Origin: Aquimarina sp. RZ0
GTDB lineage: Bacteria > Bacteroidota > Bacteroidia > Flavobacteriales > Flavobacteriaceae
NCBI RefSeq assembly: GCF_008370685.1
Contig: NZ_VTZU01000012.1
Span: 1 to 64,000 of the forward strand
Length of the DNA: 64,000 nucleotides
Reading direction: 5' to 3'
The notes below the pieces were generated by a model, which worked only from the letters and a program-made list of their open reading frames with translations, was not told where the DNA came from and did no database searches. Positions 1 to 9,300 of the stretch are shown piece by piece. Every line of letters begins with the position of its first letter. Position 1 is the first letter of the stretch. The position numbers were made by a program, and so were the translations under genes.

Positions 1-31
1 GGAAGTGTAATTATAACCCTGTCTCAGGGTT

Positions 32-81
32 AAGCCCCAGGAGGGCTCTGGAAGCTAGCTTCCAGAGCCCTCCTGGGGCTT
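32..81. repeat. perfect 50-bp palindrome at the transposase 3' end
   Basis: Two 25-bp arms (32-56 and 57-81) are exact reverse complements with no spacer; the centre is AGCT|AGCT. It is far more G+C-rich than its surroundings. It would form a very stable hairpin in RNA or a cruciform in DNA. It overlaps the last codons and the stop of the transposase gene and lies just inside the left terminal repeat. It may block read-in transcription or terminate the transposase mRNA. Confidence 0.9.
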
Positions 82-1296
82 GGTCGCTAAATCGAGTGCT
101 ATCCGATCCCCAAATTTAATATATAATTGTTGGATAATCAAGCTCCAATTGTGTAAAGGGGCTGTCCATTTCTTCTGAATATTTTTAGTGGCTAAGTATA
201 CTAGCTTTAGCAATGCCATATCATTGGTAAATGCTCCCTTTGTTTTTGTTACTTTGCGTACTTGGCGATGAAAGCCTTCTACCGCATTAGTGGTATAGAT
301 CATTTTTCGGATTGGAGCGCTAAATTCAAAATACTGTGAGAGCTCCTCCCAGTTATTTTGCCAACTATCAATCACCACTGGGTATTTACTGCCCCATTTC
401 TCTTCTAAGTTCAAAAGTTCATCCTCTGCTATTTCTTTGTTAACAGCCCGATATACCTTTTTTAAATCCTTTAAAAATTCCTTCTGATCCTTAGAGGCTA
501 CATATTTTAGGGAATTACGAATTTGATGGACAATACAAAGCTGAGTGATTGCCTTTGGAAAAACACTTACAATAGCATTGGTGAATCCTTTGAGATTATC
601 TGTACAGGCAATTAAAACATCTTGCAAGCCTCTATTTTGAAGATCCGTAAGTACTTGCAACCAAAAATTAGCACCCTCACTCTCTGAAACATACATTCCT
701 AGTACTTCTTTATATCCTGCCTTATTAATGCCTAAAATATTATAAAGAGCTCTATGCACTACTTTACCATCAACTCGGACTTTATAATGCATAGCGTCTA
801 ACCAAACAATGCAGTACATCGACTCTAAAGGACGGCTCTGCCAAGCCTTGATATCAGGGATGATCTTATCGGTAATCTGACTTAGTACCGTATGGGAGAT
901 ATCAGTATCATATATCTCTTTAATATGAGATGATATGTCCCGTAAACCCATCCCTAGACCGTATAAACCAATGATTTTATCAGATAAGTTGTCTGCTAAA
1001 ATTGTTTGACGTTTTTTAACCAAGGAGGGCTCAAAACTGCTCTGGCGATCTGTAGGGACTTCTAATTCAAAAGTCCCTTCATTACTCTTTATCGTCTTTC
1101 TAGATTTGCCATTACGCTTATTACCTTTTGATCGCTCACTATCGCTTAAATGAGATTCCATCTCCGCTTCTAAGGCTTTTTCTATAAAACTCTTTAGCAT
1201 AGGTGCGAAAGCGCCATCTTTGCCAAATAAACTCTTGCCAGTCATAAACTGTTCTAGAGCTTTCTTTTCTAATTCTTGCTGTTCTGTCTTTGTCAT
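55..1296 (-). CDS. IS256-family (Mutator-type) DDE transposase
   Basis: A 413-residue protein of normal family length. The DDE triad is visible as D167 (WLDAMHYKV), D233 (CTDNLKGF) and E340 (NAVEGFHRQ), the spacing and context of IS256/Mutator transposases. It catalyses copy-out/paste-in transposition of its own element. The N-terminal half is basic (NKRNGKSRK around residue 60), as expected for binding the terminal repeats. The last residues (KPQEGSGS) are encoded by one arm of a perfect 50-bp palindrome, and the stop codon lies at its centre, which is odd. The start at 1296 is the only plausible one. It has no neighbours inside the element. Confidence 0.95.
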   Translation of the reverse strand: MTKTEQQELEKKALEQFMTGKSLFGKDGAFAPMLKSFIEKALEAEMESHLSDSERSKGNKRNGKSRKTIKSNEGTFELEVPTDRQSSFEPSLVKKRQTILADNLSDKIIGLYGLGMGLRDISSHIKEIYDTDISHTVLSQITDKIIPDIKAWQSRPLESMYCIVWLDAMHYKVRVDGKVVHRALYNILGINKAGYKEVLGMYVSESEGANFWLQVLTDLQNRGLQDVLIACTDNLKGFTNAIVSVFPKAITQLCIVHQIRNSLKYVASKDQKEFLKDLKKVYRAVNKEIAEDELLNLEEKWGSKYPVVIDSWQNNWEELSQYFEFSAPIRKMIYTTNAVEGFHRQVRKVTKTKGAFTNDMALLKLVYLATKNIQKKWTAPLHNWSLIIQQLYIKFGDRIALDLATKPQEGSGS

Positions 1297-1393
1297 CTTA
1301 TCTGAATAATGTATAAATTAAAAATTTAGTATTCAGACAAGGTTATATTTACACTCTCAAATAGAAGTTTAAACCACTTCATGATTATATAGA

Positions 1394-1421
1394 AAAGCTT
1401 TACCTCATTTGGTAAAGCTTT
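1394..1421. terminator. hairpin terminator, bidirectional type
   Basis: Stem AAAGCTTTACC / GGTAAAGCTTT around a 6-nt loop, followed by CTTTATT. It lies just outside the right end of the IS. It probably terminated a gene reading rightward that is now separated from it by the IS or lies outside the window. Confidence 0.6.
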
Positions 1422-1613
1422 CTTTATTCTAATATAGTGGTTTTGGGTATAAGAAAATACGCTGTCAGATGTTCTAATTCTCTTCGATACTACCTTTCAC
1501 TACATCTATCGTCTCTCATCTAGTACTGCTACCTGTGCATTAGTATATCTAGATGTAAGTAATGTTATCCACTTTGATAAAGTTTTAGTACAACTTTTCT
1601 CTATTCCATCTTA

Positions 1614-1773
1614 TACGATTTATAACTAAAAATTTCGCATATTCATCGTTTCTTTCTCCTTTCTACTTCGTTTAAAAAATAAACCGTAGCTATAGCTATG
1701 CTTGATTTTTTTGCCTTGCATAAAGAAAAAATAATTCAATGAATTTATACGAATTTTTTAATCACAAATCGTA
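1614..1773 (+). repeat. MITE-like element, family A copy 1 (160 bp)
   Basis: The ends are imperfect 27-bp inverted repeats (TACGATTT...AAATCGTA, about 22 of 27 matching). It is flanked on both sides by TTA (1611-1613 and 1774-1776), read here as a 3-bp target duplication. It differs from the copy at 62906-63065 by a single base. It has no coding capacity. The rest of the gene-free stretch 1359-2569 is AT-rich, and I see no gene in it. Confidence 0.85.
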
Positions 1774-2569
1774 TTACTATATAGATAATCGAACTCACAT
1801 TTATTTTTCTTCGAGCTTTTATACTTATGTAAGTATTAGATTACTATGTGTTAAGAATATTCTTATATAGAATGTAAAACCGATGTATTATATAATCTTA
1901 TATTTATTAACATTTTTTTAGTATTTAATTTTTAGTTTAGAATAAAATATTGATTGAGATAATATGAGTAAGGGTTGTTAATAGTAAAGGCTGTCTGTTT
2001 TATTGAGACTTTGAAGGGGTAATTGAAAATGTGGTAATTAGATGCAAGTATTTTATTCTAGACTAAAATGTATTTTACTTGTAATTATTTGTAATTATGA
2101 GGTTTATGTGATATCGATTAATGGTGTAAATAACTAATAATGATTACTGAATTGATTGATAGTGTTGTTTTAAAATGTTAGAATAACTGAAAAATGAGTA
2201 GTTGAAGAATTGGGTTTATTAGATAATGAAGAACTGATTATATTCTAAATAAAATGTTAATTTTTTTAAATCTGATTCATTAAATATTAATATTTTATTT
2301 GTAATTAGTAAAAGTGAGTTTATTGCTTTTTTAGTTGTTTTGACGTATTATTATGCTTTTAATCTATGCAATTTTAATTTTATACAAATAAAATGTTGAT
2401 TATTAGACAATTATGTTTTTAAATCAACTGAAAACTAGATTTTCGTGTTATTTGTCGAGAATAAAAAACATTTTGTCTAAAAGTTCTGTTTTTTTTTCGG
2501 GGAATGATAATTTAACGATATTATTGTGTGGTAATCACGTAATTATATTACGATTTAAAAACCTGGATA

Positions 2570-3205
2570 ATGAAAAATTTAGCATTTGTTTTCGGCTTAC
2601 TTTTCTTCACAAATCTTAATGCTCGAACAGAAAGTGATAATTTGCAGGTAGTTAAAGATGGTTTGGTAATCGTAATTGTAAATTTTAAGGAAGGTGATAA
2701 AATAAAGTTATTTGAGGTAGAAACAGGTGATCATATTTTATCTAAAACAAGAGGTCAGATAGATCTTAGTCAACTACCATCAGGAAAATATTTATTAGAA
2801 AATAATTATGGTAGTTCTACTGTAATAGAGAAAACAGAATTTGAGATAGTTGTAGAAGAAGTATTAGGAATGGATTATATGGTTGATGTTGATAGTGAGT
2901 CAATGTCGTCTAATCTAACGACTGTTGAAGAAGAATTAGAAAACTATTATTATATATCTGAAAAAGATCCATTGTTTATTACTAGAGATGGAGATCTGAT
3001 TACGGTAACTGATTTTCAGGAAGGTGATAAAATAAAATTATTCGAATTAAAAAATATAGTGCATATATTATCAAAAACAGTAGGGACTGTTGATTTATCG
3101 CAACTACCTGTTGGCAAATATGTACTGGAAAATAATAAAGGACAATCTGTAGTTGTAGAAAAAATTGAAACTGAAGAAGAAGAATATGCAGTAGCTTATA
3201 ATTAG
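2570..3205 (+). CDS. secreted protein of two tandem sorting-domain-like repeats
   Basis: A 211-residue protein with an N-terminal signal peptide (MKNLAFVFGLLFFTNLNA). The rest is two copies of one module of about 65 residues, near 29-93 and 140-203. Both contain EGDKIKLFE, HILSKT, a DLSQLP-GKY motif and LENN-G-S-VVEK. This pattern resembles the C-terminal type IX secretion sorting domain (idLs-Lp-G-Yil), but no cargo domain precedes it. Function is unknown; a small exported beta-sandwich protein is the most that can be said. A terminator follows 45 bp downstream. The start is chosen because it gives the signal peptide. Confidence 0.8.
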   Translation: MKNLAFVFGLLFFTNLNARTESDNLQVVKDGLVIVIVNFKEGDKIKLFEVETGDHILSKTRGQIDLSQLPSGKYLLENNYGSSTVIEKTEFEIVVEEVLGMDYMVDVDSESMSSNLTTVEEELENYYYISEKDPLFITRDGDLITVTDFQEGDKIKLFELKNIVHILSKTVGTVDLSQLPVGKYVLENNKGQSVVVEKIETEEEEYAVAYN

Positions 3206-3249
3206 AAAAATTGAAAATTCATTTATATAGGGTAAATAGAATTTAGGGG

Positions 3250-3279
3250 AAAGACCTATCATATGTTTGATAGGTCTTT
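3250..3279. terminator. bidirectional terminator
   Basis: A 12-bp perfect stem AAAGACCTATCA / TGATAGGTCTTT with a 6-nt loop, A-rich on the left and T-rich on the right. It lies between the convergent genes 2570-3205 (+) and 3290-3637 (-) and can serve both. Confidence 0.85.
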
Positions 3280-3289
3280 TATTATGTTC

Positions 3290-3637
3290 TTATTTTTCAA
3301 GATTTTTGGTCATTGTAAAACCTGTAAATAACCCTACTCCTGCCATTAAGAAAATAGTGCCAGGGTATGCTATTTCTTCTTCAACTCCTAATGTGTAGTG
3401 CAGGATTCCTGCAATAAAAATTCCAATCCCAACTCCCATTAGCAGTAATGATAGATTTAATATTAAAACCTTCCATATAGGAGTGACTCTTTTTTCTTTG
3501 CTACTATAAAAAATAGAAGCATCAGCTCCTTTTTCTATTAAAGCCATTCGTTCTCTATTTCTTGATGAAATAAATAAATAAAAGATTCCGAAAATTACTC
3601 CAAAAATGGCAGGTAAAATAATTACTTCTGATCCCAT
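3290..3637 (-). CDS. DUF6249-type small membrane protein
   Basis: 115 residues with three predicted membrane segments: about 5-24, 55-78 and 88-108. The loop RNRERMALIEKGADAS after the first segment is typical of the DUF6249 family, common in Bacteroidota. Function is unknown. It is divergent from the sigma factor gene that starts about 150 bp away, an arrangement frequent for this family and a hint that the two may be co-regulated. Confidence 0.8.
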   Translation of the reverse strand: MGSEVIILPAIFGVIFGIFYLFISSRNRERMALIEKGADASIFYSSKEKRVTPIWKVLILNLSLLLMGVGIGIFIAGILHYTLGVEEEIAYPGTIFLMAGVGLFTGFTMTKNLEK

Positions 3638-3701
3638 GTTTTTTAATTTAAATGATTAATACTGTTCGTTTTTTTTATTATGACGGTATGTGTCTATATC
3701 C

Positions 3702-3788
3702 GGTTACAAAAAATATTGAAAAAAATATTTTTATATTTTTAATATAAAGATGTAACCAGTAATAACATGGTGTCGTCTTATGGTTACA
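3702..3788. promoter_or_regulatory. repeated GGTTACA motifs at the sigma-factor promoter
   Basis: GGTTACA occurs at 3702-3708 and 3782-3788, and its reverse complement TGTAACC at 3751-3757, all in the short region before the ECF sigma gene. They could be sites for autoregulation or for the divergent gene. This is a pattern observation only. Confidence 0.3.
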
Positions 3789-4375
3789 TGAACCATCAAT
3801 CAGATCAATATTATATTGCTCGGGTGTTAGCGGGTGAAACTAATGCTTTTTCTTTTTTGGTAGCTCGCTATCAGAATTTGGTGTATACTGTTGTGTATCG
3901 TGTAGTAAGGAATAGAGAAGTAGCAGAAGAGGTGGCTCAGGACACGTTCATTAAGGCTTATAAATCATTAAGCAGCTATAGAGGAGAAGCAAAATTTTCT
4001 ACCTGGTTGTATACAATAGCGTATCGCAAAAGTTTGGATGCTATCAAGAAAGAGAAACATGTTATGTCTACAACACTTATAGAAGAAATAAGTGAAGGAG
4101 AAGTAGGATTAGTCAATGACGCATTAAGTAATTTGCAGGCTAAAGAAAGAAAAAAAATCATATCTGATAGTATTATGCAGCTTCCGGAAGACGAAGCTGT
4201 GATTGTAACCTTGTATTATTTTGAAGAGAAAAGTATAAAGGAAATCACAAAAATAGTTGGTTTGACAATGGATAATGTGAAAATTAAATTGTTTCGAAGT
4301 AGAAAAAAACTATATTCGATGTTAAAACACCATATTTTACCAGAAATAAATAGTAATAATGGAAGAGCAATTTGA
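3788..4375 (+). CDS. ECF-type RNA polymerase sigma factor
   Basis: About 195 residues from the chosen start MNHQSDQYYI; an ATG 21 bases upstream (3767) would add seven residues. Sigma-70 region 2 spans roughly 15-85 (FLVARYQNLVYTVVYR, then VAQDTFIKAYKSLSSYRGEAKFSTWLYTIAYR without a break), and region 4 spans about 130-185 (LPEDEAVIVTLYYFEEKSIKEI followed by a helix-turn-helix). It directs RNA polymerase to a stress- or envelope-type regulon that cannot be named from sequence. The downstream membrane protein gene overlaps its 3' end by 17 bp, implying translational coupling. The start is preferred because QYYI-RVL-GETNAF is where homologues begin. Confidence 0.9.
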   Translation: MNHQSDQYYIARVLAGETNAFSFLVARYQNLVYTVVYRVVRNREVAEEVAQDTFIKAYKSLSSYRGEAKFSTWLYTIAYRKSLDAIKKEKHVMSTTLIEEISEGEVGLVNDALSNLQAKERKKIISDSIMQLPEDEAVIVTLYYFEEKSIKEITKIVGLTMDNVKIKLFRSRKKLYSMLKHHILPEINSNNGRAI

Positions 4376-4748
4376 AGATATTAAAAAAATAATTAAAGAA
4401 TCAGGTGTAGATACTCCATCTGCTGATTTTATGCATAAAGTGATGAAAGAAATAGTAGTTGTTTCTGGTGAAAACTCGCAAGTGTATCAACCTTTAATTT
4501 CTAAAAACGCCTGGGTGGTTTTAAGTTTTGGGTTTATAATATTCATAGCTGCACTTACTTTTTTATATGATAGTGATACCTCGATCTTTGATCTATATAG
4601 TCTTTCTGTATTCAAGCCGGATAGTATTGATTTTGCTTTTTCAGGGTTTAAGTTTCATCAAACGACCACCTATGGTGTATTGTTTTTGGCATTATTGTTT
4701 TTGATTCAGGTTACGGTGATTAAGCGTGGCTTAGATAAAGATGTATAG
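4359..4748 (+). CDS. small membrane protein coupled to the sigma factor (possible anti-sigma)
   Basis: 129 residues. The cytoplasmic N-terminus of about 48 residues (MEEQFEDIKKIIKESGVDTP onward) is followed by two membrane segments near 50-68 and 102-120. It overlaps the sigma factor gene by 17 bp. The position and topology fit an anti-sigma factor that tethers its sigma at the membrane. However, no zinc-finger anti-sigma motif (HxxxCxxC) is visible, so the role is inferred from context. Confidence 0.75.
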   Translation: MEEQFEDIKKIIKESGVDTPSADFMHKVMKEIVVVSGENSQVYQPLISKNAWVVLSFGFIIFIAALTFLYDSDTSIFDLYSLSVFKPDSIDFAFSGFKFHQTTTYGVLFLALLFLIQVTVIKRGLDKDV

Positions 4749-4812
4749 TTTAAACCACTTCGACAAGTAGGTTTGTAATAGATAAAGTAATTTCAAAAAA
4801 AAATAATAGATA

Positions 4813-5502
4813 ATGACAATGCATTCATTTTCTAAGTATATTGAGGGGTTATCTCAAAATTTTGTTCCAGTAATATCTTCAGAATTTTCTAATAAAGAAT
4901 ATATAGCTATTGATCTGTCCAAAAACAGTGCAGTATTAGAAAATATAGATGTGTCTTCTTCTCAGGCTTTTGAGGAGTGTATACATCAGTATTTATTAGT
5001 AAATAAGGCAAAAGTTGCTTATGGAGGTTATCATGAAGTACGTGGGATTTATAGCAGAAGTATGCATTTTAATCAGCAGGATCCAATGACTGAGCGCTCT
5101 ATTCATTTAGGATTGGATATTTGGTGTAATGCAGCAACAGCAGTTATTGCACCATTAAACGGGAAAGTCCATAGTTTTAAGAATAATAATAATTTTGGAG
5201 ATTACGGACCTACTATTATTCTGGAACATACCATTGGAGGTGTCTCTTTTTATACGTTGTATGGTCATCTAAGTGTAACATCGATTCATGCTATTAAAAT
5301 AGGTCAGGAATTTGATAGAGGTGCTATTATCGGTAATTTAGGAGATTCTTCGGTGAATGGTGACTATGCGCCACATCTTCATTTTCAGATCATAAAAGAT
5401 ATGCAAGGAAATTTTGGGGATTATCCTGGTGTTTCTAATAAGATGGATATGCCCTATTATATAGAAAATTGCCCTGATCCTAATTTGTTGTTGAAAATAT
5501 AG
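4813..5502 (+). CDS. M23 (LytM-type) peptidase-domain protein
   Basis: 229 residues. The C-terminal half is a LytM/M23 fold. The zinc-ligand motif HxxxD is at H98-D102 (HLGLD), and the HxH motif is at H188/H190 (PHLHFQ), with GHLS between them. Family members cut peptidoglycan cross-links as zinc endopeptidases. There is no signal peptide, and the N-terminal 90 residues are not typical of envelope M23 proteins. In many Flavobacteriia a similar domain is fused to an aminotransferase/kinase polypeptide, so this could be a stand-alone version with a non-cell-wall substrate. It follows the sigma/membrane-protein pair at 64 bp. Confidence 0.85.
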   Translation: MTMHSFSKYIEGLSQNFVPVISSEFSNKEYIAIDLSKNSAVLENIDVSSSQAFEECIHQYLLVNKAKVAYGGYHEVRGIYSRSMHFNQQDPMTERSIHLGLDIWCNAATAVIAPLNGKVHSFKNNNNFGDYGPTIILEHTIGGVSFYTLYGHLSVTSIHAIKIGQEFDRGAIIGNLGDSSVNGDYAPHLHFQIIKDMQGNFGDYPGVSNKMDMPYYIENCPDPNLLLKI

Positions 5503-5512
5503 TTAAATTATA

Positions 5513-6115
5513 TTATTTAGTTATAAGTTCCTGAAGGATATAGGTGTTCTCTTCACCATGGGTAAAAACACCTGTTACTTCCTCTTGATTTTCAATTTTT
5601 GTAACCAATTCGTTGCATAGACTATTGCAATCGATAGAAATCGTAGAATTTATGATATAGAAAGTGCTAGTGTCATTATGTACCCAGTTTACAAAGGTAT
5701 CAGTATTTTCCTTTTGAGTTAATCTTATATTGAATGTAGTTTCGGGAGAAACTGAGGTTTTGGATATGAATTCTATCACCGTAGCTATTGTACTCGATCC
5801 ATCAGCGCGAGGGTTTTCTAGATCGGTAACTTTTACTTTGATGTCTTGAATAAGACCTTGCTGAAATTCAAAACCTTCTATGGGATATGGATACGCCTGG
5901 AATTCTCTGTCACTGCCAATATCACTCCCTTCTTGTACTGTTATCTCAACTCCCGGATCACCTATCGTAAATGAAGAAGAAATTGTAGTGTTTTGATAAT
6001 GATTTACTCTAAGATTAGAAATAGAAATTACAGGTCCATCATCACCATCCTTATTGTAATAACAGGATGAAAGTGTGCATAGTACATAGAATAAAAGAAA
6101 GGACGTGTTTTTCAT
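5513..6115 (-). CDS. lipoprotein with DUF4377-like domain
   Basis: 200 residues. A signal peptide ends in a lipobox (TLSSC at residues 14-18), so it should be a lipid-anchored envelope protein. The segment IEGFEFQQG followed by a VKVTDLENPRADGSST stretch matches the DUF4377 pattern (IEGF...G...L-V---NP-aDgSs). Function is unknown. It is convergent with the M23 gene, 10 bp between the stops. Its start at 6115 gives the signal peptide directly. Confidence 0.75.
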   Translation of the reverse strand: MKNTSFLLFYVLCTLSSCYYNKDGDDGPVISISNLRVNHYQNTTISSSFTIGDPGVEITVQEGSDIGSDREFQAYPYPIEGFEFQQGLIQDIKVKVTDLENPRADGSSTIATVIEFISKTSVSPETTFNIRLTQKENTDTFVNWVHNDTSTFYIINSTISIDCNSLCNELVTKIENQEEVTGVFTHGEENTYILQELITK

Positions 6116-6140
6116 AATGAATTCTTTCTATAAAGATCAA

Positions 6141-6169
6141 AAAAACCTGAAAGGTTGCTTCAGGTTTTT
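6141..6169 (-). terminator. secA terminator
   Basis: An 11-bp stem AAAAACCTGAA / TTCAGGTTTTT with a 7-nt loop. It lies downstream of secA on the minus strand, with an A-run on the left that becomes the U-tract of the secA transcript. It also insulates the lipoprotein gene whose start is at 6115. Confidence 0.8.
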
Positions 6170-6201
6170 GTTGATTACTAATGTAATTATTTTTTTGCTT
6201 T

Positions 6202-6321
6202 CCTCGATAATCGAGATTTAAATGTTATGGGACTTGTCTCGAAATCAAACTGTTTTTTCTTATAAATGCCTCGCGGTACTTTATTAGATGTCTTCGTTGA
6301 CTTGCTTCGAGGTAGTTTACT
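6202..6321 (+). repeat. dispersed repeat family C, long copy
   Basis: Contains the family hallmark GATAATCGAGATTTAAATG, then CTCGAAATC, a T-run, AAATGCCTCGCGG, and ends CGAGGTAGTTTACT. Related copies are at 20861-20902, 33023-33125, 43110-43187 (reverse) and 49162-49218. Its right end runs exactly into the secA stop codon. Confidence 0.75.
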
Positions 6322-9300
6322 CACCCCACAAGTACCCATTCGCCTTTTTCTATTAATGGGATGGCTTGTTTGTATTTCAGGGTTTTATTCTCTCCGCTCA
6401 TTACGTGTTTTATGGTTACCTTATCATTACGACCGATTTTTGGTTGCTCACGTACAATGGTTTCTGTTACAGGTTGCTGTTGTTGCTGTGTTTGTCCTGT
6501 AGCTCTGTTTTGAGCAGCACGCTCATCCATATTAGGGATCTCTTCTTTAGAGGTTTCCAGGTTTTCTTTTTTGCGTACCTGACGTGCTTCAGAAATATCT
6601 TGTGTGTCACCTGTAGGTAATTCTCCTTTAAACAGGAAGGATATTACGTCTTTATTTACCTCCTGGATCATAACTTTAAATAATTCAAAAGCTTCAAATT
6701 TATAAATTAATAAAGGATCTTTTTGTTCGTGGACAGCTAGCTGCACACTTTGTTTTAGCTCATCCATCTTACGTAAATGTGTTTTCCAGGCATCATCGAT
6801 AATGGCTAAAGTGATATTTTTTTCGAAATCCGTAATGAGTTGCTTTCCTTCGGTTTCATATGCTTTCTCGAGGTTGGTGGCAACATTTAAGCTTTTTACA
6901 CCATCTGTAAAAGGTACTAAGATGCGTTCGTATTTACTTGACGGATCTTCGTAGACTTGTTTGATTACCGGGTATGCCGCTTCTGCATTGCGTCTCATTT
7001 TATCCTGATAGTGTTCGTATGCAGCTTTATAAACTTCTCCGGCAATAGTAAGTATATCTTTCTTTTCAAAATCGCTTTCGGTAACCGGACTGCTCATAGA
7101 GAAATAACGGATCAGCTCAAATTCAAAGTTTTTAAAATCTACCGAGCCTTTATTTCCTTCGGTAATCACTTCGGCTGTTTCATAAATCATGTTTGCAATA
7201 TCTACACGCAGACGTTCTCCAAAAAGTGCGTGGTACCTTCTTTTGTATACCACTTCACGCTGTGCATTCATTACATCATCATACTCAAGTAATCGCTTAC
7301 GAACACCAAAATTGTTTTCTTCTACTTTTTTCTGTGCTCTTTCAATGGATTTAGAAATCATAGAATGTTGGATTACTTCTCCTTCTTTTAGTCCCATTCT
7401 GTCCATCATTTTAGCAATACGTTCAGATCCGAATAGACGCATCAGGTTATCTTCTAGCGATACATAAAACTGAGAACTTCCCGGATCTCCCTGACGACCA
7501 GCACGACCTCGTAACTGCCTGTCTACACGACGGGAATCGTGACGTTCTGTACCTACAATCGCCAGACCTCCCGCTGCTTTTACGGCATCGGTTAATTTGA
7601 TATCTGTACCACGACCAGCCATATTGGTTGCGATTGTTACTACTCCGGGATTCCCTGCTTCTGCAACAATATCAGCTTCCTTTTTATGGAGCTTTGCATT
7701 CAGTACATTGTGAGGTACTTTTCTTATGGTAAGCATTCTACCGAGTAATTCTGAGATTTCTACAGAAGTTGTACCAATTAGAACGGGTCTTCCTGCATTA
7801 GAAAGTTCGGTTACCTGCTCAATAACAGCATTGTATTTTTCACGCTTAGTTTTGTAAACTAAATCTTCTTTATCTTGTCTTGCGATAGGTCTGTTTGTTG
7901 GTATTTCGACAACGTCCAGTTTGTAAATTTCCCAAAGCTCTCCTGCTTCTGTAACTGCAGTTCCTGTCATCCCTGATAATTTACCATACATACGGAAATA
8001 ATTCTGTAATGTTACGGTGGCAAATGTTTGGGTAGCGTCTTCAATCTTGACATTCTCTTTGGCTTCTATGGCCTGATGTAATCCATCACTATAGCGCCTA
8101 CCATCCATAATACGTCCGGTCTGTTCATCAACAATTTTCACCTTGTTATCCATCACTACGTATTCTACATCTTTCTCGAATAATGAATAAGCTTTTAATA
8201 GCTGGCGTAAGGTGTGTATGCGTTCGCTTTTTACACTATATTCTCTAAATAGTTCTTCTTTCTTTTCGGCTTCTTCTTCTTTGGATAAACCTAGTTTTTC
8301 AATTTTGGCGATTTCCATTCCTATTTGCGGTAGTACAAAGAAATCAGGATCGTCTTTACCAGAAAGGTAATCTACACCTTTGTCAGTAAGATCAATTTGG
8401 TTATTTTTTTCTTCAATTACATAATAGAGATCTGCATCAATCTTATGCATCTCACGATTATTATCCTGCATATAGAAGTTCTCTGTCTTCTGAAGTAACA
8501 TTTTTACTCCTTCTTCACTTAAAAACTTAATCAGGGCCTTGTTTTTAGGAATCCCTCGGTATACTTGTAGTAATTTAAACCCACCATCTTTGGTATTTCC
8601 TTCTTTAATAAGTTTTTTGGCTTCTGCAAATACTGTGGTAAGATATTTTTGTTGTACCGAAACGATATCTGAAATCTTTGGTTTTAATTCATCAAATTCA
8701 TGGATGTCTCCTTTAGGAATAGGACCAGAGATAATTAAGGGTGTTCTGGCATCATCAATTAATACAGAATCTACTTCATCAATAATAGCATAGTTGTGCG
8801 GACGTTGAACTAAATCCTCAGGTGCGTGAGACATATTATCACGTAGATAGTCGAAACCGAATTCATTATTAGTTCCATAGGTGATATCTGCATTATAAGC
8901 GGCTCTACGTTCAGAAGAGTTAGGTCTGTGATTGTCTATACAGTCTACTGTTAATCCGTGGAACTGAAAAATAGGTGCCATCCACTCACTATCACGACGA
9001 GCCAAGTAATCATTTACGGTAACCAGATGTACTCCATTTCCCGAAAGAGCATTTAGATATACGGGAAGTGTGGCAACTAATGTTTTACCTTCTCCTGTTT
9101 GCATTTCTGCTACTTTTCCTTCGTGTAGTGCAATACCTCCTACTAATTGTACATCATAATGTACCATATCCCACGTAACTTCTTTGCCGGCTGCATCCCA
9201 GCTGGTTGACCATATGGCTTGATCTCCATCCAGAGTTATATGATCTTTGGTACCAGAAAGTTCCCTGTCATAGGAAGAAGCAATAACTCGTATGGTGGTA

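Larger units (their letters stand above)
1..1358 (-). mobile_element. IS256-family insertion sequence
   Basis: The element is bounded by imperfect terminal inverted repeats. Bases 1-24 and the reverse complement of 1335-1358 align without gaps and share the core GTGTAA-TATAACC-TGTCT, with about 20 of 24 matching. One transposase gene on the minus strand fills the interior. The left end coincides with the window start, so the target duplication (8-9 bp in IS256 elements) cannot be checked, and the outermost 1-3 bases are uncertain. The transposase is full length, so the copy may be active. Confidence 0.88.

Noticed and set aside
2413..2619. 68-codon plus-strand reading frame before the secreted repeat protein
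   Set aside because: It overlaps the start of the well-supported gene at 2570 in another frame and shows no domain or signal pattern of its own.
1367..4761. GTTTAAACCACTTC at 1367-1380 and 4748-4761
   Set aside because: A 14-bp match without extended similarity or inverted ends; could be chance in AT-rich DNA.
6266..7467. Several plus-strand open frames opposite secA
   Set aside because: Shadow frames of a highly conserved gene on the other strand.
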